64,000 nt of DNA. It comes from Prochlorococcus sp. AG-402-K14 (lineage in GTDB: Bacteria; Cyanobacteriota; Cyanobacteriia; PCC-6307; Cyanobiaceae). The notes beneath the pieces are model-generated. The model worked only from the letters and a program-made list of their open reading frames with translations, did no database searches and was not told where the DNA came from. The stretch is from assembly GCA_003216815.1 (NCBI GenBank), contig QCIG01000006.1:1-64000 (forward strand), given 5' to 3'. Of this stretch, positions 18,740 through 27,222 are shown in pieces (position 1 is the first letter of the stretch; the number at the start of each line of letters is the position of its first letter). The translations under genes were made by a program, and so were the position numbers.

Positions 18740-20506
18740 ATGACATTTGTTGATTGGTCTATTTTATTTATTTATTTGATTTGTTCCTTGATTTTAGGAA
18801 TTTATATAGCACTGAAAAATAATAATGAAGCAGATTACTTTGTTGCTGGGCGAAGTCTAAATGGTTTGATTGCAGGAATGTCTATGGCTGCTACAACATT
18901 CTCAATTGATACACCTTTGTATGTCGCAGGTATTATTGGGACGAGAGGTTTGGCAGGGAATTGGGAATGGTGGAGTTTTGGACTTTCACATGTTGCAATG
19001 ACCGTCGTATTCGCTCCACTTTGGAGGCGTAGTGGAGTATTGACTGACGCAGCTTTCACTGAATTACGTTATGGAGGGAAACCCGCTGCTTATTTAAGAG
19101 GTGTCAAAGCTTTTTTACTTTCTGTTCCTATTAATTGCATGGGAATTGGGTATGCTTTTTTGGCAATGCGTAAGGTCGCTGAATCATTAGGTGTGGTAGA
19201 TGGACATATCGTTTTTTGGGTATTCACTGACACGACATTTTTAATGATTATAGTTGCTTCATTTTTGCTGATTTATACAGTATTAGGTGGTCTTTGGGCA
19301 GTAGTTGTTAATGATTTTGTGCAACTGATTTTGGCCCTTATAGGTGCGTTTGCTGTTTGTTATGTAGCACTAGATGCTGCAGGTGGTATGTCAGATTTAC
19401 TGTTAAAGTTAGAGGAATTAGATCGACCTGAATTACTTTCTTTGTTTCCATGGACGTTTAATAAAGACGGTATCAATTGGATAAATAGTTCTGGAATAAG
19501 TATTACTACTTTTTTAGCTTTTATTTCTTTGCAATGGTGGAGCTTTAGACGTAGTGATGGTGGTGGTGAATTTATTCAACGTTTGTTAGCTACTAAAGAT
19601 GAAAAACAAGCCACTTGGGCAGGGATAGTTTTTTTAATTGTTAATTATCTTATTCGCAGTTGGCTTTGGATTTTAGTTGGATTGGCCGCTTTAGTCCTTT
19701 TGCCTTATCAAACTGACTGGGAATTAAGTTATCCAAATCTCGCTGTTACTTATTTACCACCTGTCGGACTTGGATTAGTTGTGGTTTCCATGGTCGCTGC
19801 ATTTATGAGTACCGTAAGTACTTCAATCAATTGGGGGGCAAGTTACCTCGCTAATGATTTGTATAAAAGATTTGTAAGGCCATCTGCTGGTCCCCGAGAA
19901 ATGATTTTCATGGGTCAGTTAGCAAGTATTGTGTTGCTTCTAATTGGAATTGTTACAGCTTTATTTAGCAATAGTATTGGTTCTATGTTCAGACTTGTTA
20001 TTGCGATAGGTACGGGCCCAGGTGCTGTTCTTGTCCTTAGGTGGTTTTGGTGGCGAATCAATGCATTAGCAGAACTTTCTGCAATGCTGAGTGGTTTTTT
20101 TGTAGGCTTACTGACTTCTCTCTCTCCCTATTTCATAATTGAAGATTTTGGTATAAGGCTCTTATTTACCACTTCATTTACTGCTGTAATTTGGTTGATG
20201 ACTTTGCTTATGACTGAACCAGAGTCAGAAGAGACACTTAATAAATTTGTCATGCAGGTAAAACCTCCAGGCCCAGGTTGGCGGAAAATCAGAGAAAGAA
20301 TGAATATTGATCCGGTTGATTCTTTTTTAGTTCTTTGTTCTCGCTTTTTTTTAGGATCAGGAATTCTTTATGGTGGCTTAATCAGTATTGGAGCTTTCTT
20401 ATTACATCAAGAAAGGAGCGGCTGGATTGCCCTTTCTATTGCGGTTAGTTGTGTCTTTTTAATTAAAAAAACAAGACTATTAACTCAAAAAGTTGACCTA
20501 GCATAG
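18740..20506 (+). CDS. Sodium:solute symporter family transporter
   Basis: This 588-aa very hydrophobic protein has the pattern of the sodium:solute symporter (SSS/SLC5) family. Its N-terminus reads DYFVAGRSLNGLIAGMSMAATTFSIDTPLYVAG, resembling the first membrane helices of PutP- and SGLT-type carriers. About 13-14 membrane segments can be counted. The sodium-site region FMSTVSTSINWGASYLANDLY is recognisable. The solute cannot be predicted from sequence by eye; sugars, amino acids and urea are all possible. It lies 28 bases after rlmN and may be its transcriptional neighbour, but no functional link is evident. Confidence 0.88.
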   Translation: MTFVDWSILFIYLICSLILGIYIALKNNNEADYFVAGRSLNGLIAGMSMAATTFSIDTPLYVAGIIGTRGLAGNWEWWSFGLSHVAMTVVFAPLWRRSGVLTDAAFTELRYGGKPAAYLRGVKAFLLSVPINCMGIGYAFLAMRKVAESLGVVDGHIVFWVFTDTTFLMIIVASFLLIYTVLGGLWAVVVNDFVQLILALIGAFAVCYVALDAAGGMSDLLLKLEELDRPELLSLFPWTFNKDGINWINSSGISITTFLAFISLQWWSFRRSDGGGEFIQRLLATKDEKQATWAGIVFLIVNYLIRSWLWILVGLAALVLLPYQTDWELSYPNLAVTYLPPVGLGLVVVSMVAAFMSTVSTSINWGASYLANDLYKRFVRPSAGPREMIFMGQLASIVLLLIGIVTALFSNSIGSMFRLVIAIGTGPGAVLVLRWFWWRINALAELSAMLSGFFVGLLTSLSPYFIIEDFGIRLLFTTSFTAVIWLMTLLMTEPESEETLNKFVMQVKPPGPGWRKIRERMNIDPVDSFLVLCSRFFLGSGILYGGLISIGAFLLHQERSGWIALSIAVSCVFLIKKTRLLTQKVDLA

Positions 20507-20556
20507 CCAAATGGTCAAAATTTAGAGCAGAATAGAATTCTACTTAGTTAGTAACA

Positions 20557-20682
20557 TTGGGCTTTTTACGTACAACTCTTTTCCCCATTTTAATAGTTGC
20601 CCTTTTTGGTGTTGCTTTATTTGCAGTCAGCGCTCGGATATGGCTTCCTGGGGATATGCTTGCACCAGCACCAATTAATTAA
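20557..20682 (+). CDS. 41-aa single-span membrane microprotein
   Basis: This ORF is below the track's length limit. It starts with TTG and encodes 41 residues (MGFLRTTLFP...) with one strongly hydrophobic helix (PILIVALFGVALFAVSA) followed by RIWLPGDM and a Pro/Ala tail ending APAPIN. The positive residue before the helix suggests an N-in single-span protein. The sequence resembles small conserved membrane proteins I recall from marine cyanobacteria, but I cannot name a family. It sits between the symporter (50 bases upstream) and the HEAT-repeat gene (24 bases downstream), same strand. The helix, the close packing and lack of competing ORFs support coding. Confidence 0.65.
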   Translation: MGFLRTTLFPILIVALFGVALFAVSARIWLPGDMLAPAPIN

Positions 20683-20706
20683 GTTTGCTCTTCTTAAGTC
20701 AGAGCT

Positions 20707-21516
20707 ATGGATGATGCAAATCAAAAATTAAGTAAAGAAGGGTTGGCTAATTTAGCCATAGATCCTGATCTATTGGCAAGAGAATTAGCAGCTCAACTAG
20801 CGGGTGATCCCTTAGATGAAATTGAATTAGATAAAACTGATGAGGATTTAGTTAATTCAACAAAGGAATGTGATCTTGCCTTGAAATGGCTTCAATCTGG
20901 AAATGAAGAAAGACTTCAGGGCTTAAGAGTCTTTTGCGAACATAGGGATCCTAGAGCTATTCCATTTTTAGTACCTTTACTTGATGAACCTTCTCCTGTT
21001 GTGAGGATGAGTGCTGTTTATGCCTTAGGCAGAAATCCTTGCCCACAAGCTGTAGATCTCTTATTACATTTATTGATTTATGACAGTAATGCTTATGTTC
21101 GAAAAGCTACTGCATGGAGTCTCGGAAATTACTCAGATGCCCCTGTTCTGGAACCTCTTATTAAGGCATTAAAGCTAGATGTTGCAGCTGTTAGATTATG
21201 GGCATCAAGCTCTTTAGCAGAGGTTGGACTTAATTCAGCAGAAAGCTCTTTCCCCGCAGCGAATCAATTGCTTGAAAGTCTGAAAATTGATTGTGAACCA
21301 ATTGTTAGAAGTAATTGCATTTGGTCTCTTGGACGCCTTTACAGCTTTTTGAGTGAGGAAATCAAAATTCATATAGAAGAGTCTTTTATTTCTGTTTTAT
21401 TGAATGATCGGGAGCCTTCTGTCAGGTATGAAGCCAGGATGGCTTTGGAGCAATTGGATAAGCCAGAGGTACAAAAAAAATTAAAGTCACTAATTGATGA
21501 TGGTCAATTGGTTTAA
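20707..21516 (+). CDS. HEAT-repeat (PBS-lyase-like) protein
   Basis: This 269-aa protein consists of an acidic N-terminal segment (about 60 residues) and then four to five HEAT-like helical repeats of roughly 31 residues, with recurring D/E-PSPVVRMSAVYALGR, YVRKATAWSLGNY and VRLWASSSLAEVG units. These repeats resemble the PBS-lyase HEAT family (CpcE/NblB-like). A bilin-lyase role is not supported here by any phycobiliprotein gene nearby. A scaffold or tetrapyrrole-related function is possible. It precedes the DUF2997/Ycf35/ferredoxin genes by 89 bases on the same strand. Confidence 0.85.
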   Translation: MDDANQKLSKEGLANLAIDPDLLARELAAQLAGDPLDEIELDKTDEDLVNSTKECDLALKWLQSGNEERLQGLRVFCEHRDPRAIPFLVPLLDEPSPVVRMSAVYALGRNPCPQAVDLLLHLLIYDSNAYVRKATAWSLGNYSDAPVLEPLIKALKLDVAAVRLWASSSLAEVGLNSAESSFPAANQLLESLKIDCEPIVRSNCIWSLGRLYSFLSEEIKIHIEESFISVLLNDREPSVRYEARMALEQLDKPEVQKKLKSLIDDGQLV

Positions 21517-21561
21517 TTTTTGGTACGAAAACACTTCGATGTAATTAATAATTCGCGAATC

Positions 21562-21567
21562 TATACT
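21562..21567 (+). promoter_or_regulatory. Possible -10 element (TATACT) before the DUF2997 gene
   Basis: TATACT lies 39 bases upstream of the DUF2997 start, after CGCGAATC, in an 89-base spacer. It fits a sigma-70 -10 box with no clear -35 box. This is weak evidence in AT-rich DNA. Confidence 0.3.
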
Positions 21568-21605
21568 TTTTTTCTATATCATCAGTGACTTAAGGCTTCA
21601 ATTAC

Positions 21606-21809
21606 ATGCCACAACGCACATTGCGCTTTAAAATCCGACAAGATGGACGTGTTGAAGAAACCGTCGAAGGTATTGTTGGTGAAGCATGTATCGATTTAAC
21701 GGAGAAGCTTGAAGATGCCTTAGGCACCGTTGAGCGGAGAGTTCCAACCACTGATACCTTTCTTCGTGAAAAGGTCCAAACACAGACTATTCCTGCAGAA
21801 ATTCACTGA
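21606..21809 (+). CDS. DUF2997 family protein
   Basis: This 67-aa protein (MPQRTLRFKIRQDGRVEETVEGIVGEACIDLTEKLEDALG) matches the small DUF2997 family: a beta-rich start with QDGRVEETVEG followed by C..LT..LE.ALG. Function is unknown. Its TGA stop shares one base with the ATG of the following Ycf35 gene (TGATG), so the two are almost certainly translationally coupled. The family habitually sits next to DUF1257 proteins, which fits here. Confidence 0.88.
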   Translation: MPQRTLRFKIRQDGRVEETVEGIVGEACIDLTEKLEDALGTVERRVPTTDTFLREKVQTQTIPAEIH

Positions 21810-22201
21810 TGTCACATTTCAGCACAGTTAAAACCCAACTTCGTAAGAAAGAGTTCTTAAAACAGGCTCTATTAGATTTAGGGTATATACCTAATGAAGG
21901 TAAAAATTTAGTAAGAGGTTACAGAGGCCAGACAGTCAAGGCTGAAGTAACTGTAGAGATGAATAAGGGAGCAGATATAGGATTTCGCTGGAATGAAGGT
22001 TCAAAATCATATGAACTTGTAACTGATCTTGATCTGTGGAGACAATCAATACCAGTCGAAAGATTTTTAGCTCAGGTTACCCAACGTTATGCTTTAAATA
22101 CTGTTCTAAGCTCTTCAGCTCAAGAAGGGTTCCAAATCTCTGAGCAAAAGCAAAACTTGGATGGTTCAATTGAACTAGTTGTTACTAGGTGGGATTCTTG
22201 A
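21809..22201 (+). CDS. ycf35: Ycf35/DUF1257 family protein
   Basis: This 130-aa protein matches the DUF1257/Ycf35 family, also found in red-algal plastid genomes: MSHFSTVKTQLRKKEFLKQAL at the N-terminus and a middle GYRGQTVKAEVTVEMNKGADIGFRWNEG. Its function is not established. It overlaps the DUF2997 stop by one base and precedes the ferredoxin gene by 15 bases. The three genes form a compact unit, suggesting a shared job in a redox or cofactor process; that is inference. Confidence 0.87.
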   Translation: MSHFSTVKTQLRKKEFLKQALLDLGYIPNEGKNLVRGYRGQTVKAEVTVEMNKGADIGFRWNEGSKSYELVTDLDLWRQSIPVERFLAQVTQRYALNTVLSSSAQEGFQISEQKQNLDGSIELVVTRWDS

Positions 22202-22216
22202 ATTTCTTAATTCAAA

Positions 22217-22636
22217 TTGACATTTGATCCCAGTGCAGCTTTTGAAACTAAGTCACATGAATACCAGAAATCGTCTGATATTCATGAACCAAGCGCTGCT
22301 TTTGAAGCGGCTAATAATGAAGATTTTAAGCTCAATGGTAGAGATCCAGTATTAGGAGGGAAATTAAGAGAAAAAGCTGTATGGGTGGATGAAAGAAAAT
22401 GTATTGGTTGTACATATTGCAGTTCAGTAGCTACTAATACGTTCGCAATGGAGCCTGAACAAGGCAGAGCAAGAGCTTTTAGGCAAGATGGAGATGGTGA
22501 GGAACTAATTCAAGAAGCAATAGATACCTGTCCTGTTGATTGTATTGAATGGGTCTCTTTTGAAGAATTAATTAAATTGAGAAAAATATTGGAAAATCAT
22601 CATTTTCGCAATTTGGGTTTGCCCCCTGTCACTTGA
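22217..22636 (+). CDS. 4Fe-4S ferredoxin-like protein
   Basis: This 139-aa protein has a single ferredoxin domain in its C-terminal half. KCIGCTYCSSVATNTF gives a CxxCxxC triad, and the remote TCPVDCIEW gives the fourth ligand. Only one cluster's worth of canonical ligands is visible, so a single 4Fe-4S cluster is likely. The first 55 residues form an acidic, probably disordered tail with a repeated PSAAFE motif (residues 5-10 and 25-30). The start is TTG; a later start would lose the repeat. Related single-cluster ferredoxins occur next to Ycf35 genes in cyanobacteria. The partner enzyme is unknown; the adjacent aldo-keto reductase is a candidate. Confidence 0.9.
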   Translation: MTFDPSAAFETKSHEYQKSSDIHEPSAAFEAANNEDFKLNGRDPVLGGKLREKAVWVDERKCIGCTYCSSVATNTFAMEPEQGRARAFRQDGDGEELIQEAIDTCPVDCIEWVSFEELIKLRKILENHHFRNLGLPPVT

Positions 22637-22651
22637 TTTCCAAATACAGAA

Positions 22652-23878
22652 GTGTCAAGAAATAATGATGGCAAAAACAATTTAATACCCTGTAGAAGAT
22701 TTGGGCGAACAGAGATTCAGTTACCAGTTCTATCACTTGGAGGAATGCGCTTTCAACAAAGTTGGAAGGATTTAGATCCTCAAGAGATTAATAATCAACA
22801 ACAAGATATTTTACAAAAAACTATTAAGTATGCGTCTCAGAAAGGAATGCATCATATAGAAACTGCCCGTCATTATGGGACATCAGAATTGCAGATAGGA
22901 TGGGCTCTGGGGCAAATCGATGACCCAAAAAGAATATTGCAAACGAAAATCCCACCAAATAGTGATCCTTTGATTTTTGAACAAGAACTTGAGTTCAGTT
23001 TAAATAAATTAGGCTCTGAGAAAATTGATTTATTAGCCATTCATGGTATTAATCTTCCAGAGCATTTGGATATGACTATTCGTCCGAATGGATGTCTAGA
23101 TATTGTGCGTCGTTGGCAAAAGGATGGTCTCGTCGGTCATATTGGCTTCTCAACTCACGCGAAGGTTGACCTGATAATTAAAACAATTGAAACAGGTCTT
23201 TTTGATTATGTGAATTTGCATTGGTATTTTATTCGTCAGGAAAATGAAAGAGCTTTAGAAGCAGCGAGTGCTAATGATATGGGGGTTTTTATTATCAGTC
23301 CCACTGATAAGGGAGGTCATTTACATACCCCGTCTTTGAAACTTTTAGATTTATGTAGTCCTTTGCATCCAATAGAATTTAATGATCTGTTTTGCTTGAG
23401 TGATAAAAGAATTCATACATTAAGTGTTGGAGCATCAAAGCCTGAAGATCTTGATATCCATTTAAGTGCAATTTCTAAAATGGATATCATGCATGGGTTA
23501 ATTAATACTATAGATAAACGACTAATGAATGCCTTATATAAGTCGCTTGGAGAATCATGGTTGACTACTTGGAATATTGGGTTGCCGAGTTGGGATCAAA
23601 CTCCAGGAGAAATTAATATACCTGTTTTGTTATGGTTAAATAATTTATTAGTTGCTTGGGATATGGAAAGCTTCGCTAAAGATCGTTATGGTCTTTTAGG
23701 CAGAGGAGGACATTGGTTCCCAGGCTCTAACGCAGATTGCTTGGATTGTGAAGTGAGCGAGGATGATTTGAAAAAAGTTTTGATTGATAGTCCGTGGAGA
23801 TCTGAAATACCTTTTGTTTTGAGAAAATTGAAAGATCGATTGGGAGGAGAAAGAAGAGATAGATTATGGGGAATCTAG
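22652..23878 (+). CDS. Aldo/keto reductase family protein
   Basis: This 408-aa protein begins at a GTG and has an aldo-keto reductase barrel: FGRTEIQLPVLSLGGMRF, the active-site ETARHYGTSE with Tyr, the Lys in ILQTKIPP, the His in LLAIHGIN, and VGHIGFSTH. It belongs to the branch that usually ends in a ferredoxin-like CxxCxxC region. Here only CLDCEVSE (about residues 361-368) remains, so the C-terminal cluster is probably lost. Substrate is unknown. It starts 15 bases after the ferredoxin gene stop and its 3' end overlaps rsmG by 4 bases, tail to tail. Confidence 0.88.
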   Translation: MSRNNDGKNNLIPCRRFGRTEIQLPVLSLGGMRFQQSWKDLDPQEINNQQQDILQKTIKYASQKGMHHIETARHYGTSELQIGWALGQIDDPKRILQTKIPPNSDPLIFEQELEFSLNKLGSEKIDLLAIHGINLPEHLDMTIRPNGCLDIVRRWQKDGLVGHIGFSTHAKVDLIIKTIETGLFDYVNLHWYFIRQENERALEAASANDMGVFIISPTDKGGHLHTPSLKLLDLCSPLHPIEFNDLFCLSDKRIHTLSVGASKPEDLDIHLSAISKMDIMHGLINTIDKRLMNALYKSLGESWLTTWNIGLPSWDQTPGEINIPVLLWLNNLLVAWDMESFAKDRYGLLGRGGHWFPGSNADCLDCEVSEDDLKKVLIDSPWRSEIPFVLRKLKDRLGGERRDRLWGI

Positions 23879-24621
23879 TACCCTAAAGGCTGTTTCTTTG
23901 GTTTGCCAATTGATCTTGGATATTGATTGGGACATTTATTAATAGAACTTATCCTAATAATATTTCTAATACCGCGATTGTTAGGGAGCTCGAATTTATG
24001 TGTTTGTTTGATCTTCGCATTCAGTTTAGTTAAAGCTTTCTTTAGTATTTTCTGCTCTGTTTCACTCCAACCACCTTTGTAGATGAGCGCCTGACCTGTC
24101 GAATTTAAAAAAGGTACGAGATATTCTGCTACTACATTTGCAGAAGCAACTGCTCTTGCAGTGGCATAGTCAAAATTACTTCTCAGGATTGGATTCTTTC
24201 CTGCTGTTTCAGCTCGTTCAGTTACGACTGTTATTCGAGAATTCAATCCAATTTCTTTAGAAACTTCTTTAAGAAAAATCGTTTTTTTATTTGAAGAATC
24301 TAAAAGAGTAATATTTGAATTTGGCATTGCTATAGCTATGGCAATACCAGGGAATCCACAGCCAGAACCAATATCAATATATTGATGAGAAAGTTCTGGA
24401 AATTGAAGTTCTTCATGCAGTGGCAACAAACTATCACATATTTGTGAAGTCCAGAAATCATCTCCATTGACTAAACGAGTAAGGTTGCTCTTCTTATTCC
24501 ATTCTTTGAGTAACTCTTGTAAATGGATAAATTGAGCTAATTGTTTTTCATTTGGCACCCATTTAAGCTCATTCCATATACTGAGATGATTTGCTTTTTT
24601 GTTGTTTGTATTAGTAGACAT
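23875..24621 (-). CDS. rsmG: 16S rRNA (guanine-527-N7)-methyltransferase
   Basis: This 248-aa protein matches RsmG (GidB): KWNKKSNLTRLV near residue 40, the SAM-binding YIDIGSGCGFPGIAIAIAMP, and the ATARAVASANVVAEYLVPFL region. It methylates N7 of G527 in the 530 loop of 16S rRNA. The gene is convergent with the aldo-keto reductase and divergent from the J-domain gene. Confidence 0.95.
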   Translation of the reverse strand: MSTNTNNKKANHLSIWNELKWVPNEKQLAQFIHLQELLKEWNKKSNLTRLVNGDDFWTSQICDSLLPLHEELQFPELSHQYIDIGSGCGFPGIAIAIAMPNSNITLLDSSNKKTIFLKEVSKEIGLNSRITVVTERAETAGKNPILRSNFDYATARAVASANVVAEYLVPFLNSTGQALIYKGGWSETEQKILKKALTKLNAKIKQTHKFELPNNRGIRNIIRISSINKCPNQYPRSIGKPKKQPLGY

Positions 24622-24698
24622 TTTGAATTGTTGATTGAAATAGTCAGTCCTGAGATATTTAGATAAAATCTATTATTATTAGATCATATTTTCTTTAG

Positions 24699-25142
24699 TT
24701 GACTCCTTCCTCCAATTGTTACGAACTGCTTGGAGTTTCTCCCTCTGCCAATAATGCAGAGCTCAGACAAGCTTTCCGTCAATTAACTAAGCGACTTCAT
24801 CCGGATACGACATCTTTGCCAAGAGATGAAGCGACAAGTCAATTCCAAAATGTTTGCGAGGCTTATGATTTATTAAGTGATCCTGTCCTAAGGGCTAACT
24901 ATGATTTGCTTATGGAGAAAGAGAATAATCTTGTAAGTCAGAAAAAAGAACCTTATTTAACAAATATAAAATCTGTACAATTTTCTAAATCGATAGGAGT
25001 AAGACGACCATTCTCAGGTGGAGAATTGTTTTCACTCTTTCTTTTAATTATCTCTATTTTCTTTAGCCTCGCTTTAGGAGTGTTTATTGCTTTTTTAAGA
25101 GGCGGAAACCTGGAGTTTACTCCAAGTTGGTTGATAAGTTGA
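24699..25142 (+). CDS. J-domain protein with C-terminal membrane segment
   Basis: This 147-aa protein starts with TTG and opens with a J domain (NCYELLGVSPSANNAELRQAFRQLTKRLHPDTTS), including the HPD tripeptide that stimulates Hsp70 ATPase. A linker of about 40 residues leads to one strong membrane helix near the C-terminus (LFLLIISIFFSLALGVFIAFL). It is not DnaJ itself because the Gly/Phe-rich, zinc-finger and C-terminal domains are absent. It probably recruits a DnaK protein to a membrane. Confidence 0.9.
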   Translation: MTPSSNCYELLGVSPSANNAELRQAFRQLTKRLHPDTTSLPRDEATSQFQNVCEAYDLLSDPVLRANYDLLMEKENNLVSQKKEPYLTNIKSVQFSKSIGVRRPFSGGELFSLFLLIISIFFSLALGVFIAFLRGGNLEFTPSWLIS

Positions 25143-25194
25143 ATTGTCAGAAATCATTATATGGGTTAGTGCTTAGACTCTATAAGAAAAAATA

Positions 25195-26493
25195 CTAGGA
25201 TATAGCATTTAAGCCCTCTTGGATTCCCAAATAGCACTTCTCTAATTCTTCATCTGTGATACAAAGTGGTGGCATTAAATATACTACATCTCCTAATGGC
25301 CTAATAAAGACACCAACTCTCAATGCACTTTCCTTCATGATTCTCCCAACTGAATTTAAATACCCTTTTTTACCTTTAACTTTAATATTAAAAGCAGCAA
25401 TGCTTCCTGTAATTCTTGGAAATTCAATTCTTGGATCTTTAACTATTTTTTGTAGATGAGGTAGATGACGTGACTCGAAACCCAAATATCTTTGAGGGAA
25501 TTTTTCTAAAAGATCTAAGCTGGCATTAGCAGCTGCGCATCCTAAGGGGTTAGCGGTAAAACTATGACCGTGCCAGAATGTTTGCTTGGGATCTTCCCCA
25601 AGGAATCCTTCAGAAATTCTTTTGCTGGACATAGTCACTCCCATTGGAAGGAATCCACCGGTTAAGCCTTTCGAGAGTGATATCAGGTCTGGCTGTAATC
25701 CGGCTCTTTGAAAAGCAAATAATTCTCCACACCTACCAAAGCCAGTTAGTACTTCATCTATAATAAGCAAAGAATTAGATTGGCGAATTCTTTTTTCGAC
25801 TTCTACTAAAAATTCTGGACGAACCATTCTCATCCCTCCAGCTCCCTGCACTAATGGTTCAAGAATTACCGCAATAGTCGGTGTATTTAAGAGGCGATCA
25901 AGAGCTTCTAAAACTTCATTCTCTCGTTTCTCAAAATCTTCATCTCCCCACCATGTCTCAGGCCAAGGGACTCTGCTTACAGGAAATAGCATTTGATCAA
26001 AAGGCTCGCTAAATATATTTCGTTCACCTACTGCCATTGCTCCAAATGTATCTCCATGGTAGGCACCTTCGAACGCAATGATTTGAGATCTATTGTCCCC
26101 TTTATTTTTCCACCATTGACGAGCCATCTTTAAGGCTACTTCTACCGCAGTAGAGCCATTATCTGAGAAGAATAACTTTTCTAGACCTGTCAATTTACTT
26201 AGACGATTCGCTAATAGTTCAGCTTGAGGATGAGTGAAATCTGCAAAGATAATTTGTTCTAATTGTTCTGCTTGAGTTGCGATAGCCTTAGCAATATATT
26301 TATTTGCATGGCCATGTAGAGTGACCCACCAGCTACTTATGCCATCGATTATTGGAGCTTGGCCTTTAGGTAGTAAAAGGGCATCTTTGGCTTTTTCAAC
26401 CAATAATTGAGGCCGAGAGGATGAAAGTTGTGTGAATGGTGGCCATATATGAGGATTCTGAATAGTTTGATTTACCCCTTCTTTCTCATTCAT
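25195..26493 (-). CDS. bioA: Adenosylmethionine-8-amino-7-oxononanoate aminotransferase
   Basis: This 432-aa class-III aminotransferase matches BioA: HIWPPFTQ at the start, ISSWWVTLHGH, FEGAYHGDTFGAMAVG, LIIDEVLTGFGRCG, and the PLP lysine in SLSKGLTGGFLPMGV. It converts KAPA to DAPA using S-adenosylmethionine as amino donor. It is the last gene of the biotin operon, 84 bases after bioD, a larger gap than the overlaps elsewhere in the operon. Confidence 0.96.
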   Translation of the reverse strand: MNEKEGVNQTIQNPHIWPPFTQLSSSRPQLLVEKAKDALLLPKGQAPIIDGISSWWVTLHGHANKYIAKAIATQAEQLEQIIFADFTHPQAELLANRLSKLTGLEKLFFSDNGSTAVEVALKMARQWWKNKGDNRSQIIAFEGAYHGDTFGAMAVGERNIFSEPFDQMLFPVSRVPWPETWWGDEDFEKRENEVLEALDRLLNTPTIAVILEPLVQGAGGMRMVRPEFLVEVEKRIRQSNSLLIIDEVLTGFGRCGELFAFQRAGLQPDLISLSKGLTGGFLPMGVTMSSKRISEGFLGEDPKQTFWHGHSFTANPLGCAAANASLDLLEKFPQRYLGFESRHLPHLQKIVKDPRIEFPRITGSIAAFNIKVKGKKGYLNSVGRIMKESALRVGVFIRPLGDVVYLMPPLCITDEELEKCYLGIQEGLNAIS

Positions 26494-26577
26494 TAAATTT
26501 GGTTTTCCCTCTTGTTTTATTTAACTTGATTGAAGTCAAAATAATCTATTGATTAAGAAAAAAATAAAATTTTAATT

Positions 26578-27222
26578 TCAAATGTATTTTTTAAGCTTTT
26601 GATCTAGTTGCTGTTTATCCCATTCTCGTGAAAGTACTTTTGCGTTTACTTCATCAAAGATAGGAAGACTTGCAAGAATTTTAGTATCTCCGAATTGTTC
26701 TAGAGTCTTTGGATTGTCATTGTGTGGAGGGCCATTTAATACTATTCCTAATACATTTAAATTTCTATGTTTCAAGGCCTCCAGACTTAATAAAGTGTGA
26801 TTGAGGGTTCCAAGGCCAGTTCTGGCTACAAGAATTATTGGAGCTCCCCAAACCTTTAGTTGGTCGATTTGTAGCCAATTTCGATTTAAAGGAACCATTA
26901 ATCCTCCTGCAGTCTCGATGATTATTAACTTGTCTAAGTTGGGTAAGTGTAAATTGTTTGGTTCTATAAAACTTGACTCTCTTTCAGCAGCCCAATGTGG
27001 CGAGACAGGAGCCTTGAATTTATATCTTTCAGAAAGATAGCGGTTAGCTTCAAGATTCAAGAGCTTGCAAACAGTTTTGGTATCAGTACCTTCCTCTGTT
27101 CCGCTTTGAATGGGTTTCCAGTAGATACCTTGAAGACCTTGAACAAAAAAACTACTAACTATCGTTTTGCCTACATCTGTATCTGTACCACAAATAATAA
27201 TTCTTTTTGAGAAAGTACTCAT
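26578..27222 (-). CDS. bioD: Dethiobiotin synthetase
   Basis: This 214-aa protein has the BioD P-loop (ICGTDTDVGKTIVSSFFVQGL, residues 11-20) and the IIETAGGLMVPLN segment. It closes the ureido ring of dethiobiotin with ATP and carbon dioxide. Its start overlaps the bioC stop by 4 bases. Confidence 0.95.
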   Translation of the reverse strand: MSTFSKRIIICGTDTDVGKTIVSSFFVQGLQGIYWKPIQSGTEEGTDTKTVCKLLNLEANRYLSERYKFKAPVSPHWAAERESSFIEPNNLHLPNLDKLIIIETAGGLMVPLNRNWLQIDQLKVWGAPIILVARTGLGTLNHTLLSLEALKHRNLNVLGIVLNGPPHNDNPKTLEQFGDTKILASLPIFDEVNAKVLSREWDKQQLDQKLKKYI

